The notes under the pieces were generated by a model that had not been told where the DNA came from, did not search any database, and saw only the letters and a list, made by a program, of their open reading frames with translations. Both the position numbers and the translations under genes were made by a program. Below are positions 38,631-46,611 of a stretch of DNA of 64,000 bases, in pieces; the first letter of the stretch is position 1, and each line of letters begins with the position of its first letter. This DNA comes from Acidobacteriota bacterium (GTDB lineage: Bacteria > Acidobacteriota > Terriglobia > Bryobacterales > UBA6623): positions 379,231 to 443,230 of the forward strand of contig WGMB01000002.1 of NCBI GenBank assembly GCA_016125275.1. Direction: 5' to 3'.

Positions 38631-40262
38631 ATGGCGTCCCGCAAACGCCGCGCCGCCGCGGCGTCGACGTCCCCGGATTGGGTCCTCCGCCTGCCGTGGC
38701 TGGCCGCCCTGACGGCCTTCGTGGTCTTCCTGCCGGCGTTGGGCAACGGCTTCGTCAACTGGGACGACGACCGCAACTTCCTCGACAACCCTTTCTTCCG
38801 CGGCCTCGCTCCGGAAAACCTGCGCTGGGCTTTCTCCACCTTCCTACTCGGCCACTATCACCCGCTCACTTGGCTGAGCCTGGAGGCCGACTACGCCGTC
38901 TGGGGCCTCGATTCCGTCGGCTACCACCTCACCAGCGCCCTGTTGCACGCCGCCGCCACCTTCTTCGTGTGCCTGCTGTTCGGGGAGCTGATCCGGCGAG
39001 CGCGCGGCGAGGCCGCGGCGTCGCCGGCGACCCTGTGGGGCGCCTTCGTCGGGGCTCTGCTGTTCGCCCTGCACCCTTTGCGCGTGGAGTCGGTGGCCTG
39101 GGCCAGCGAGCGCCGCGACGTGCTCTCCGGCTTGTTCTACGCCCTCACGCTGTGGCTCTATGTGCGGGGCCGTCTGGCCGCCTCGCTGGCCGCCTTCACC
39201 GCCGCTTTGCTGTCGAAGGTGATCGTCGTCACGCTGCCGGTCGTGCTGCTGATTCTAGACGTCTACCCGCTCCGGCGCCCGCTTTCGCTGCGCGTGGCGC
39301 TCGAAAAGGCGCCGTACTTCGGCCTGGCGCTGCTGTTCGGGCTGATCGGCGTGGGCCGCTACGAGGCCGGCGTCAGTGGCGTGGCGGCCAACCTGGACCT
39401 GTATCCGGGCCTACGCCTGGCCCTTTCGGTCTGGGGGCTGGCGTTCTATGCCTTCAAGACGGTCGTCCCGTTCGGCCTCTACCCGATGGTGGTCCCCACG
39501 GCCGACCCGCAGCCGACCGATGCGCTGTTTCTGGCCTCCGGCGCGCTGGTCGTCGGCGTCACCGCAGCGGCCCTGTGGCTGTGGCGCGGCGGCCGGCCCG
39601 CGCTGGCGGCGGCTTGGGCGGCCTACGGGGTCACGCTGCTGCCGGTCCTGTCGATTCTGCGGCTGGACCGCCAGCAGTCGGTCGCCGACCACCACAGCTA
39701 TCTGGCCACACTGGGGCTGGCGGCGCTGGCCGGCGGCCTCTGGTCCTTCTGGAGCGACCGAGCCCGGCGGCCCGCCGCCGCCACGGCCGCCGCCGCGCTG
39801 GTCCTGCTGGCCGCCCTCACCATCCGGCAGATCGGCTTCTGGGCCGACTCGGAAACGCTCTGGCGGCGCACCGCCGAGGCCTTTCCCGAGGCGATCGTCG
39901 CCCACAACAACCTAGGCCGGGCGCTGGCGGAGCAGGGCCGCGCCGATGACGCCATCGCCTCGTTCGAGCGCGCCGTGGCCGTCGATCCGCGCTACGCCCA
40001 CGCACAGTACAACCTCGGCTCGATGCTGATGCAGAGCGGCCGCCTGGCCGAAGCCGAGGCCGCCTTCCGCGCCGGACTGGACCGCCAGCCGCGCTTCGCC
40101 CAAGGCTGGAGCGACCTCGGCAACTGCCTGCTGCGCCAGCGCCGCGTCGAAGAGGCGATTCAGGCCTACGACCGAGCGCTCGAGGTCGACCCCAACCACG
40201 CCGACGCCCGGCACAACCGCAACCTGGCCATGCAACTGCTCTCCGCGGAGGGCCGGCCCTAG
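38631..40262 (+). CDS. TMTC-like integral membrane protein with C-terminal TPRs
   Basis: A 543-residue protein: about ten membrane helices in the first 410 residues, with the TMTC/DUF1736-like early loop NGFVNWDDDRNFLDNPFFRGL and HYHPLTWLSLEADY, then three TPRs (AIVAHNNLGRALAEQGRADDAIASFERAVAVDP and two more, about 425-535). The DD motif in the first extracytoplasmic loop is the catalytic-site signature of GT-C glycosyltransferases. Eukaryotic TMTCs are O-mannosyltransferases; bacterial members of this build are mostly uncharacterised. A glycosyl-transfer role from a lipid-linked sugar is inferred. TACAAT 8 nt before the ATG and no Shine-Dalgarno site favour this start. Confidence 0.85.
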   Translation: MASRKRRAAAASTSPDWVLRLPWLAALTAFVVFLPALGNGFVNWDDDRNFLDNPFFRGLAPENLRWAFSTFLLGHYHPLTWLSLEADYAVWGLDSVGYHLTSALLHAAATFFVCLLFGELIRRARGEAAASPATLWGAFVGALLFALHPLRVESVAWASERRDVLSGLFYALTLWLYVRGRLAASLAAFTAALLSKVIVVTLPVVLLILDVYPLRRPLSLRVALEKAPYFGLALLFGLIGVGRYEAGVSGVAANLDLYPGLRLALSVWGLAFYAFKTVVPFGLYPMVVPTADPQPTDALFLASGALVVGVTAAALWLWRGGRPALAAAWAAYGVTLLPVLSILRLDRQQSVADHHSYLATLGLAALAGGLWSFWSDRARRPAAATAAAALVLLAALTIRQIGFWADSETLWRRTAEAFPEAIVAHNNLGRALAEQGRADDAIASFERAVAVDPRYAHAQYNLGSMLMQSGRLAEAEAAFRAGLDRQPRFAQGWSDLGNCLLRQRRVEEAIQAYDRALEVDPNHADARHNRNLAMQLLSAEGRP

Positions 40263-40267
40263 GGCCT

Positions 40268-40276
40268 TGCTATCCT
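40268..40276 (+). promoter_or_regulatory. Extended -10 (TGC-TATCCT), leaderless-type
   Basis: TGC-TATCCT ends 8 nt before the ATG at 40285, inside the 22-bp gap after the TMTC-like gene. This gives the isomerase gene its own promoter. Confidence 0.45.
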
Positions 40277-40284
40277 GACCGCTG

Positions 40285-41208
40285 ATGACCCGCCGCGATC
40301 TCCTCGTCGCCTCCCCCGCCCTGGCCGCCGCCGTCGGCTGCTCCCGCGGGCCCGACTCCGCGCCCGGCGGCGCCCCCGTCGAAACCGCCAAGACCCACCA
40401 GTGGCATCTGCGCTACGCCCCGCGCATGTCCTTCCTCGGCGACGCCTACTCGGTCGAGCAGCATCTGGAGATCTACGCCGACTACGGCTTCCGCGCCTTT
40501 GAATACAACAACCTGCCCCGCAACCACTCCCTGCAGGAGGCCGAGGGCATCCGCCGCAAAATGGATTCGCTCGGCATGGAGATGGGCGTCTTCGTCGTCA
40601 ATTCCGGGGGCTGGAAGGGCGACGCCCTCGTCGACCGCAAGTTCCACGAAGGCTTCCTCAACGACGTGCGCACCGCCGTCGACTACCACAAGGTCATCCG
40701 CAACCGCTGGGCCACCGTCACCAGCGGCCTCTCGGTCGACTACCTCTCGCTCGAACGCCAAACCGAAAATGTGATCGAAGGGCTGAAGAAGGCCGCCGAG
40801 ATCGTCGAGCCGACCGACCTGACGCTGGTGCTCGAGCCCCTCAACGTCCTCGTCGACCACGCCGGCTACCACGTGGTCACGTCCGAGTTGGCCGCCCGCA
40901 TCATCGACGGCGTCGGCAGCCCTCACGTGCGAATCCTCTTCGACATCTACCACCAGCAGATCTCCGAAGGGAATCTCACCAACAACATCGACAAATACTG
41001 GGACCGCATCGCCTACTTCCAGGTCGGCGACGTGCCCGGGCGCAAGGAGCCCGGCACCGGCGAGATCCGCTACCAGCACCTGTTCCGCCACCTCTACGAG
41101 AAGGGCTACCAGGGGATCCTGGGCATGGAGCACGGCCTCTCCGGCGAAGGCCTCGCGGGCCTCGAAAAATGCTTCGAGGAGTACCGCCGGGCCGACACCT
41201 GGGAGTAG
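40285..41208 (+). CDS. Exported hydroxypyruvate isomerase-like TIM-barrel protein
   Basis: A 307-residue protein with an export signal starting MTRRDLLVASPALAAAVGC (twin Arg plus a lipobox-like LAAAVGC). The mature part is an AP-endonuclease-2-type TIM barrel related to hydroxypyruvate isomerase: WHLRYAPRMSFLG at the start, LVLEPLNV (metal Glu), LFDIYHQQISEGN (Asp and His) and GILGMEHGL (Glu). Metal-dependent aldose-ketose isomerisation of a small sugar is expected. Export of such an enzyme is unusual outside Acidobacteriota, Planctomycetes and Verrucomicrobia. It has its own leaderless-type -10, and rlmH follows after 15 bp. Confidence 0.87.
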   Translation: MTRRDLLVASPALAAAVGCSRGPDSAPGGAPVETAKTHQWHLRYAPRMSFLGDAYSVEQHLEIYADYGFRAFEYNNLPRNHSLQEAEGIRRKMDSLGMEMGVFVVNSGGWKGDALVDRKFHEGFLNDVRTAVDYHKVIRNRWATVTSGLSVDYLSLERQTENVIEGLKKAAEIVEPTDLTLVLEPLNVLVDHAGYHVVTSELAARIIDGVGSPHVRILFDIYHQQISEGNLTNNIDKYWDRIAYFQVGDVPGRKEPGTGEIRYQHLFRHLYEKGYQGILGMEHGLSGEGLAGLEKCFEEYRRADTWE

Positions 41209-41223
41209 CGCTCAGCCGGTTCC

Positions 41224-41628
41224 ATGCGGATTCAACTCTTCTACATCGGCAAGGCCCGCAGCCGTCCGCTCAACCAGGCCGCTCAGGAGTACGCCACCCG
41301 CCTGGGCCGCTACTGCCGCTTCGAGATGCGCGAGATCAAGGGCGAGAAGGACGCGGCTGATGACCGCAAGGCGCTTCGCATCCTGCTCGATCCCCTCGGC
41401 GAATCGCTCAGCTCCGACCAGTTGGCCGGTGTGGTGGAAAAAGCCGAGCGCGATATCTCCTTCTACGTGGGCGGCGCCGACGGCTGGACCGACGAGTTTC
41501 GCGCCTCGGCTGACCGGCTCCTGTCCCTGTCGAAGATGACCCTACCGCACGAGCTGGCCCGCGTGATGCTGGCCGAGCAGATCTACCGGGCGTTCACGAT
41601 CCTGCGCAACCACCCCTACCCGCGCTAG
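41224..41628 (+). CDS. rlmH: 23S rRNA pseudouridine-1915 N3-methyltransferase RlmH
   Basis: A 134-residue SPOUT methyltransferase. The N-terminus MRIQLFYIGKARSRPLNQAAQEYATRL, the SAM-knot ISFYVGGADGWTDEF and the tail MTLPHELARVMLAEQIYRAFTILRNHPYPR identify RlmH. It methylates pseudouridine 1915 of 23S rRNA in a late assembly step. The protein is about 20 residues shorter than E. coli RlmH, mainly within the middle. The C-terminus reads HPYPR where most members have HPYHR; the Tyr and Arg that matter most are retained. The start is 15 bp after the isomerase stop with no clear Shine-Dalgarno site. Its stop codon directly abuts the stop of the convergent gene at 41629. Confidence 0.94.
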   Translation: MRIQLFYIGKARSRPLNQAAQEYATRLGRYCRFEMREIKGEKDAADDRKALRILLDPLGESLSSDQLAGVVEKAERDISFYVGGADGWTDEFRASADRLLSLSKMTLPHELARVMLAEQIYRAFTILRNHPYPR

Positions 41629-42606
41629 CTACTCGTCGAGGTACTCGCTCAGCGGGGGCCGCAGCAGCTTGGCGACTTCCGGGTCGTTGCGGTTCTCCGG
41701 CGTCGCCACCGCGATGCCCGTGTCGACGCGGTTGGGAACCGACTGCCCCTTGATCTTGTCGACGATCGTGCGCACGCCCTCCTCGCCCATCTTGAAGGGG
41801 TTCTGGAGTACCAGGCCCTGGATATCGCCGGCCTCGAGCGCCTGGATCAGCTTGTCGCTGGTGTCGAAGCCCACGAACTTCACCTTGCCCGTCAGGCCCG
41901 CGTCAGTCAGCGCCCGCAGCATCCCGAAGGTCGTCGATTCGTTCGGCGTGAAGATGCCCGTCACGTCGCCGCGAAAACGGTTGAGCAGGTTCTCGGCCAT
42001 CTGGTAGCCGCTCTCCACGGTCACGCCGCCGTACTGGTTGTCTGACAGGATCTCGATCTCGGGAAACTTGCGAATCTCGTCGAGAAAGCCCTGCTCGCGG
42101 GCGCCCGTGGATTCCACGCCCACCATCGCGCGCATCATGATGATCTTGCCCTTGCCGTCCAGGATCTCCGCCAGCCGCTTGGCGCCGGCCACGCCGCCGT
42201 CGTAGTTGTCGGTGGCGACCAGGCTCACGTGGTCGTCGCCCTCGAGTCCGGAATCCACGCACACGGTGGGAATGCCGGCGGCCTTGGCCTCCCGCACCAC
42301 CTGCCGCAGCCCGGCCCTGTCTAGCGGCGCCAGCACGATGCCGTCGACCTGCCGGGCGACCATGTCTTCCACCACGGCGATCTGCTGCTCGCGGTCGTCT
42401 TCCTTCTGCGGGCCCTTCCAGACGATCTCCACGCCGAGCTCGCGGCCCGCCTTCACCGCTCCCGCGTGGATGGCTTTCCAGTGCTCATGGGTGGTGCCCA
42501 TGGGGATGACGGCGATGGTGAGTGTCCCTTCCTTGGGACCGTCGCCGCCGCCGCAAGCGCTCAGCAGCAGGGCCGAGAGGAGGATCGCAGGCAAGTAGGT
42601 GCGCAT
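41629..42606 (-). CDS. Sugar ABC transporter substrate-binding lipoprotein (orphan)
   Basis: A 325-residue periplasmic-binding protein of the ribose/LacI type. The signal has a lipobox (LLLSAC, Cys at about residue 18). The core has two Rossmann-like lobes: TIAVIPMGTTHEHWKAIHAGA, DGIVLAPLDRAGL, IPTVCVDSGL, VATDNYDGG in lobe one and GIFTPNESTTFGML, VKFVGFDTS in lobe two. It should bind a sugar or similar small ligand at the outer face of the inner membrane. No permease or ATPase gene is adjacent. TACAAT ends 10 nt before the ATG, and AGGA also occurs there. It follows the sigma-54 activator gene in the same direction after 49 bp. Confidence 0.92.
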   Translation of the reverse strand: MRTYLPAILLSALLLSACGGGDGPKEGTLTIAVIPMGTTHEHWKAIHAGAVKAGRELGVEIVWKGPQKEDDREQQIAVVEDMVARQVDGIVLAPLDRAGLRQVVREAKAAGIPTVCVDSGLEGDDHVSLVATDNYDGGVAGAKRLAEILDGKGKIIMMRAMVGVESTGAREQGFLDEIRKFPEIEILSDNQYGGVTVESGYQMAENLLNRFRGDVTGIFTPNESTTFGMLRALTDAGLTGKVKFVGFDTSDKLIQALEAGDIQGLVLQNPFKMGEEGVRTIVDKIKGQSVPNRVDTGIAVATPENRNDPEVAKLLRPPLSEYLDE

Positions 42607-42616
42607 CGATCCTGCG

Positions 42617-42622
42617 ATTGTA
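42617..42622 (-). promoter_or_regulatory. -10-like TACAAT before the sugar-binding protein gene
   Basis: TACAAT on the minus strand ends 10 nt before the ATG at 42606. It implies that this gene can be transcribed independently of the upstream sigma-54 activator gene. Confidence 0.4.
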
Positions 42623-42655
42623 CCGAAGGCGGCCTTCGGCGCCGGACCGGCCGAC

Positions 42656-44245
42656 TCAATCGCCCGCCGAAGCCGCCACGCCCAACCGCTTCATCTTCTT
42701 GATCAGCCCCTGCCGGCTGATTCCTAGCGTCTCCGCCGTCCGCGCCTGGTTGAAGCCGTGCGCCGCGAGAGCCTTCTCCACCAGCCGCCGCTCGTGCTCG
42801 GCCAGGGCCGCCTCCAGCGACGAGGGCTCCTCCGCCGCCTCTTCGCCCGCCGCCGCCTCCTTGGGCGGAACGGCCGCGCGGGCCACCTCCGGCGAAAAGT
42901 CTCCGGGCTCGATGCGCTTGCCCATGGCGCAGATCGCCGCCCGCTTGACCTCGTTCTGGAGCTGCCGCACATTGCCCGGCCAAGGGGCGTTCCCCAAGCA
43001 GTCCAGCGCTTCGGGCGAAAACGTCAGCTCGCTCCGGCGCATCTGTCCGGCGATTTCGCGCAGAAACGAATGCGCCAGCTCCGGGATGTCGTCGCGAATC
43101 TCCCGCAACGCCGGCGTGCGGATGCGGATCACGTTGAGGCGATAGAAGAGGTCTTCGCGAAACCGCCCGGCGCGGATCTCGGCTTCCAGGTCGCGGTTCG
43201 TGGCCGCCACCACGCGCACGTCCACCGCGGTCTCGCTGCGCGCCCCCAAGCGCTGTACGCGCCGCTCCTGCAAGACCCTCAGGATCTTGGCCTGCGTGCC
43301 CGGCGGCAGCTCTCCGATCTCATCCAGAAACAGCGTGCCGTGCTGGGCCGCCTCGAACTGCCCGATGCGCTTCTCCACCCCCGTCGCCACGCCCTTCTCG
43401 ATGCCGAACAGCTCCGCCTCCACCAAGCTCTCCGGCAGGGCGGCGCAGTTGAGCGCCACGAACGGGCCGTCGGCCCGCAAGCCGCTGTAGTGGATCGCTT
43501 TGGCGAAGACTTCCTTGCCGGTGCCGGACTCGCCGGTGATTAGCACGTCCACATCGGCGTCGCGCACCCGCTCCACCATCCGCAGCGCCTCCTGGATGGG
43601 CGCGGACGAGCCGAGAATGCCCTGCGGCGAGAACCGCGAGCGCACCTCGCGCAGCAATTGGGTGTTTTGGGTCGCCAGCCGGTCGCGGTCCTGGCGCAGC
43701 TCGCCGATGAGCTGCGCCGTCCGCAACACCGGCGCGGCGTGGCCGGCGATGATGCCCAGCAGACGCCGGTCGGCGTCGTCGAACCCGCCGTCGTCACGCT
43801 TGTTGAAGGCCAGCACGGCCCCCAGCATCGCGCCCTTGAAGCGCAGCGGGGCGGCCAGCAGCGAGCGCAACCGCGGCTGCCCCTCGGCCAGATCGGAGAA
43901 GCGCTCGTCGCCGGCCGGGTCGTTGACCGTCAGCGCCCGCTGGTTCTGCAGCATCCACCCCAGGATCTGCTTGCCCGCCGAAAACGAGCCTTGGGGACCG
44001 CTGGAACGCTGCTGCCGCCAGAAGGTCTCCAGGCCGCCCTTGCCCAGCTCGTCGTCCGAGAGCAGATAGATCACCGCCTGCTCGGCGTCGAGCGCGCTGA
44101 CGCATTTCTGCGTCAGCAGCTCGATGATGTCTTCCAGGCTGTCGGCCGCGCCGGTGGCGTTGGTGATCTCGGCCAGCGTCGAGAGCTCGCGGACGGAGCG
44201 CCGCAGCCCGCGATTCTCTTCTTCGATCTGTGCGGGCGTCGGCAT
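42656..44245 (-). CDS. GAF-AAA+-Fis sigma-54-type regulator with altered GAFTGA loop
   Basis: The protein is 529 residues from ATG 44245. A coiled N-terminus leads into a GAF domain (about 25-180), then the AAA+ sigma-54 activator core with Walker A GESGTGKE at 238-245, Walker B GTLFLDEIGEL near 303-313, and R-finger region FREDLFYRLNVIRIRTP. A Fis-type helix-turn-helix ends the protein (HGFNQARTAETLGISRQGLIKKMKRLG). The sigma-54-contacting loop normally reads GAFTGA; here it is GVATGV (285-290), so productive sigma-54 contact is uncertain and it may use another mode. GAF implies a small-molecule signal. It lies 20 bp after the isomerase gene, in a likely operon. Confidence 0.9.
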   Translation of the reverse strand: MPTPAQIEEENRGLRRSVRELSTLAEITNATGAADSLEDIIELLTQKCVSALDAEQAVIYLLSDDELGKGGLETFWRQQRSSGPQGSFSAGKQILGWMLQNQRALTVNDPAGDERFSDLAEGQPRLRSLLAAPLRFKGAMLGAVLAFNKRDDGGFDDADRRLLGIIAGHAAPVLRTAQLIGELRQDRDRLATQNTQLLREVRSRFSPQGILGSSAPIQEALRMVERVRDADVDVLITGESGTGKEVFAKAIHYSGLRADGPFVALNCAALPESLVEAELFGIEKGVATGVEKRIGQFEAAQHGTLFLDEIGELPPGTQAKILRVLQERRVQRLGARSETAVDVRVVAATNRDLEAEIRAGRFREDLFYRLNVIRIRTPALREIRDDIPELAHSFLREIAGQMRRSELTFSPEALDCLGNAPWPGNVRQLQNEVKRAAICAMGKRIEPGDFSPEVARAAVPPKEAAAGEEAAEEPSSLEAALAEHERRLVEKALAAHGFNQARTAETLGISRQGLIKKMKRLGVAASAGD

Positions 44246-44265
44246 CCGGCCAGGTCTCGGGTTCG

Positions 44266-45123
44266 TCAGGCGGCGGCGATCAGCTCCTGCAGGGCCTTGG
44301 CGCACAGCACGCTGCCCTGGAACTTGTTGCCGCCCGGGCCGCCCCAGTGGGTCTCCACGCTCACCATGCCCTCGTAGCCGTCTTCGACCAGCGCCGTGAG
44401 CTGGCCGGCCCAGCCCACCGAGCCTTCCCCGATCACGCACCACTCCATGCCGTCCTCGAAGAAGCCGTCCTTGGCGTGTACGTGCACGATGCGGTCCGCC
44501 GGAGCCTCCCGGTAGTCATCGGGATAACCCTGAAAGCCCGAAACGCTCGAGTTGGCGGGGTCCCACACCAGGCCCAACTTCGGGTGCGGCACGGCGTCGA
44601 GCACCGGCCGGACCTCTTTGGCGGTGGAGAGGTTGCAGGCGTGCTCGTTCTCGAGCCCGATCGTCACGCCGTGCGGCGCGGCGATCTCCACGGCCTGCTG
44701 CAACGACTCGATGATCGGGTCGCGCAGGGCCAGCGGCTCCACCGTGCGCCAAAAGCTGAACACGCGCACGATCGGCGCTTCGAGCATGTTCGCCACCTCC
44801 ACCGCGCGGCGCAGCACTTTCGGCTGGTCCTCGAAGGTGTGAGCGGCCTTGAAGGCGTCCTGGTGGAAGCGCTGATCGATCGGCCCGCCGGCCGGGTGGA
44901 CGCATTTGAACACCGGCGAGGCGACGCCGATAATGCTGCGGCCATAGCGGTCCGCCAGCGCCTTGATCTCCTTCACCTTCTCGTCGCTGAGGTCGACGAT
45001 GTTCTGGTCCCAAACAGTGCGGACTTCCAGGGCGGGCACGCCGATCTCGACGGCGGTCTGGCACATCCGCTCGAAGTCCTGGGTAAATTCGTCAGTAATG
45101 ACGGCAACGGGAAACTTGGCCAT
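44266..45123 (-). CDS. Sugar phosphate isomerase/epimerase-like TIM-barrel protein (cytoplasmic)
   Basis: A 285-residue AP-endonuclease-2-type TIM barrel without a signal peptide. Metal-ligand positions are visible: IGLENEHACN (Glu), LGLVWDPANSS (Asp), VHVHAKDG (His) and MVSVETHWGG (Glu). These fit a divalent-metal isomerase or epimerase of sugars or inositols. It is followed at 20 bp by the sigma-54-type regulator, and upstream, on the same strand, lies the HDOD gene 54 bp away. TACACT occurs 12 nt before the ATG, slightly further than in the leaderless set. The substrate is unknown; association with the sugar-binding protein at 41629 is an inference from order. Confidence 0.88.
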   Translation of the reverse strand: MAKFPVAVITDEFTQDFERMCQTAVEIGVPALEVRTVWDQNIVDLSDEKVKEIKALADRYGRSIIGVASPVFKCVHPAGGPIDQRFHQDAFKAAHTFEDQPKVLRRAVEVANMLEAPIVRVFSFWRTVEPLALRDPIIESLQQAVEIAAPHGVTIGLENEHACNLSTAKEVRPVLDAVPHPKLGLVWDPANSSVSGFQGYPDDYREAPADRIVHVHAKDGFFEDGMEWCVIGEGSVGWAGQLTALVEDGYEGMVSVETHWGGPGGNKFQGSVLCAKALQELIAAA

Positions 45124-45177
45124 GGCTGTTAGACCAGTGTATCCCGCCCGGGCCGAACGAGCCCTCCGCCAAGGCCG

Positions 45178-46032
45178 TTACAGCGACACAGCGTCCTGAA
45201 TTTTCTCGGCAATCGCGGGCAAACCGGCCAGTCTCGCCGCCGGGTCGCGCAAAGGCATCCGAGCCAGCAGCGCCTCCGGCGGGCTCTGGACAAGGTCTCC
45301 GCCGATTCCCGAACCGATCGTCTCAGCCAGCAGGCTCGCGGCGCCGACCAGACAAGCTTCGCAGCCCCTCAGACCCAAGTCGCTGTCGTGGTGCTGCGAG
45401 AGCGCCGCGCGCATCGATTCCGGTAACCCCATGTGGTCCACCAACAGCGCCCCGACCTGTTCGTGGTCCATGCCGAAGATCCGCCGCTCGGCCTCCCGCC
45501 AGTCCACCGGCTCGTGATCGTACAGCACGATCAGCCGGCGGTACTCCTCCGGATGCATCGCCAGCAGCGCCAGCGCGCCCAAGTCGTGCAGCAAGCCCAA
45601 CGCGTACGCCCGGCCGGCGGGAATGTCGTAGTCCTCGCTCAAGTACTCCGTCAGAATGGCCGAAGCCACCGAATGCCGCCACAGCCGGCGCAGCTCGGGC
45701 ATGCCCAGGGCCGCGCCGATCAGCCCCCGCACCGCCGCGTTCAGGCAGACGCGGCGGGCCTCCTTCATCCCGATCACGACCAGGGCTGTATCCAGGTCCA
45801 AAATGGCTCCCTGGTGCCGCGCGTAGCGCGCCGAGTTCGAGACTTTGATGGCCTCGGCCGCCAGCGCCGGCTCGCGGCGCAACACGGTGGCGATGTCTTG
45901 CACCGACGCTTCCTGATCGTCGAGTAAGCTGATCAGCTCCAGCGCCACCGCCGGAAAGACCGGCAGCCGGTCGAAGGAGAACCCTTGGGGGGTCACGAGC
46001 GCGGCCGCAGTGGGATCCGTCGAGGGTCTCAT
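45178..46032 (-). CDS. HDOD-domain signalling protein
   Basis: A 284-residue protein consisting mostly of an HDOD domain: [45 protein letters not shown], then [14 protein letters not shown] and [14 protein letters not shown]. The second half keeps [31 protein letters not shown] proteins are HD-related but usually lack phosphodiesterase activity and act in signalling, motility or stress regulation. No partner receiver or EAL domain is fused; an EAL gene lies nearby at 47785. It is divergent from dtd. Start choice rests on the ATG at 46032, with no clear Shine-Dalgarno site. Confidence 0.9.
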   Translation of the reverse strand: MRPSTDPTAAALVTPQGFSFDRLPVFPAVALELISLLDDQEASVQDIATVLRREPALAAEAIKVSNSARYARHQGAILDLDTALVVIGMKEARRVCLNAAVRGLIGAALGMPELRRLWRHSVASAILTEYLSEDYDIPAGRAYALGLLHDLGALALLAMHPEEYRRLIVLYDHEPVDWREAERRIFGMDHEQVGALLVDHMGLPESMRAALSQHHDSDLGLRGCEACLVGAASLLAETIGSGIGGDLVQSPPEALLARMPLRDPAARLAGLPAIAEKIQDAVSL

Positions 46033-46089
46033 GCCTAGTCTCTACATCGGCACTTTGGGCCGCTTTCGGCACACGACTCACAAAAAACC

Positions 46090-46095
46090 GATAAT
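46090..46095 (+). promoter_or_regulatory. -10-like GATAAT before dtd
   Basis: GATAAT (5 of 6 match to TATAAT) ends 7 nt before ATG 46103. It overlaps the alternative ATG at 46094, which argues for the later start. Confidence 0.4.
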
Positions 46096-46102
46096 GGCGG
46101 GG

Positions 46103-46552
46103 ATGCGGGCGGTGGTCCAGCGCGTGACGCGCGCCGAGGTCAAGGTTGACGGAGCCACCACCGGCCGAATCGGCGCAGGCCTGCTCACCCTACTCGGCGT
46201 GGGGCAGGGAGACGACGAGTCCGACGCGGTCTACCTCGCCGACAAGATCGCCGGCCTGCGCATCTTCGAAGATGACGACGGCAAGATGAACCTCTCGGTC
46301 GGCGATATCGGCGGCGCCGTGCTGGTCGTCTCGCAGTTCACCCTCTTCGGCGATGTGCGCCGCGGCCGGCGGCCCAGCTTCGACGGCGCCGCGCCTCCCG
46401 CCGAAGCCAACCGGCTCTACGAACGCTTCTGCGAGCTGTTGCGCGAGCGCGGCCTGCCGGTGGAAACCGGCGTCTTCCAGGCCATGATGGACGTCGAGCT
46501 GCTCAACCAGGGCCCCGTCACCATCCTGCTGGACTCCAAGAAGCTGTTCTGA
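46103..46552 (+). CDS. dtd: D-aminoacyl-tRNA deacylase
   Basis: The protein is 149 residues, starting [17 protein letters not shown] as is standard for Dtd. The active-site motifs are [23 protein letters not shown] and, near the C-terminus, [11 protein letters not shown] containing the Gly-cisPro of the chiral proofreading site. The enzyme hydrolyses D-amino acids (and glycine) mischarged on tRNA. Length equals the family norm. An upstream ATG at 46094 would add only three residues and lies inside the GATAAT hexamer. It is divergent from the HDOD gene, and the esterase gene follows after about 60 bp with its own promoter. Confidence 0.95.
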   Translation: MRAVVQRVTRAEVKVDGATTGRIGAGLLTLLGVGQGDDESDAVYLADKIAGLRIFEDDDGKMNLSVGDIGGAVLVVSQFTLFGDVRRGRRPSFDGAAPPAEANRLYERFCELLRERGLPVETGVFQAMMDVELLNQGPVTILLDSKKLF

Positions 46553-46576
46553 TCGCCCGATTCTCGCCGGCCGCCC

Positions 46577-46604
46577 TTGCGGCGCGCGCCGATTCGCGTA
46601 GGAT
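46577..46604 (+). promoter_or_regulatory. TTGCGG-N16-TAGGAT, leaderless-type promoter
   Basis: TTGCGG (46577-46582) and TAGGAT (46599-46604) are 16 nt apart. TAGGAT ends 7 nt before ATG 46612 and includes the beginning of the alternative ATG at 46603. The AGGA in it could also act weakly as a Shine-Dalgarno site. Confidence 0.45.
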
Positions 46605-46611
46605 GGTCAGC

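Noticed and set aside
42656-44443. N-terminal extension of the sigma-54-type regulator to 44443
   Set aside because: The added 66 residues lie within the isomerase gene in another frame and are Arg/Gly-rich shadow sequence.
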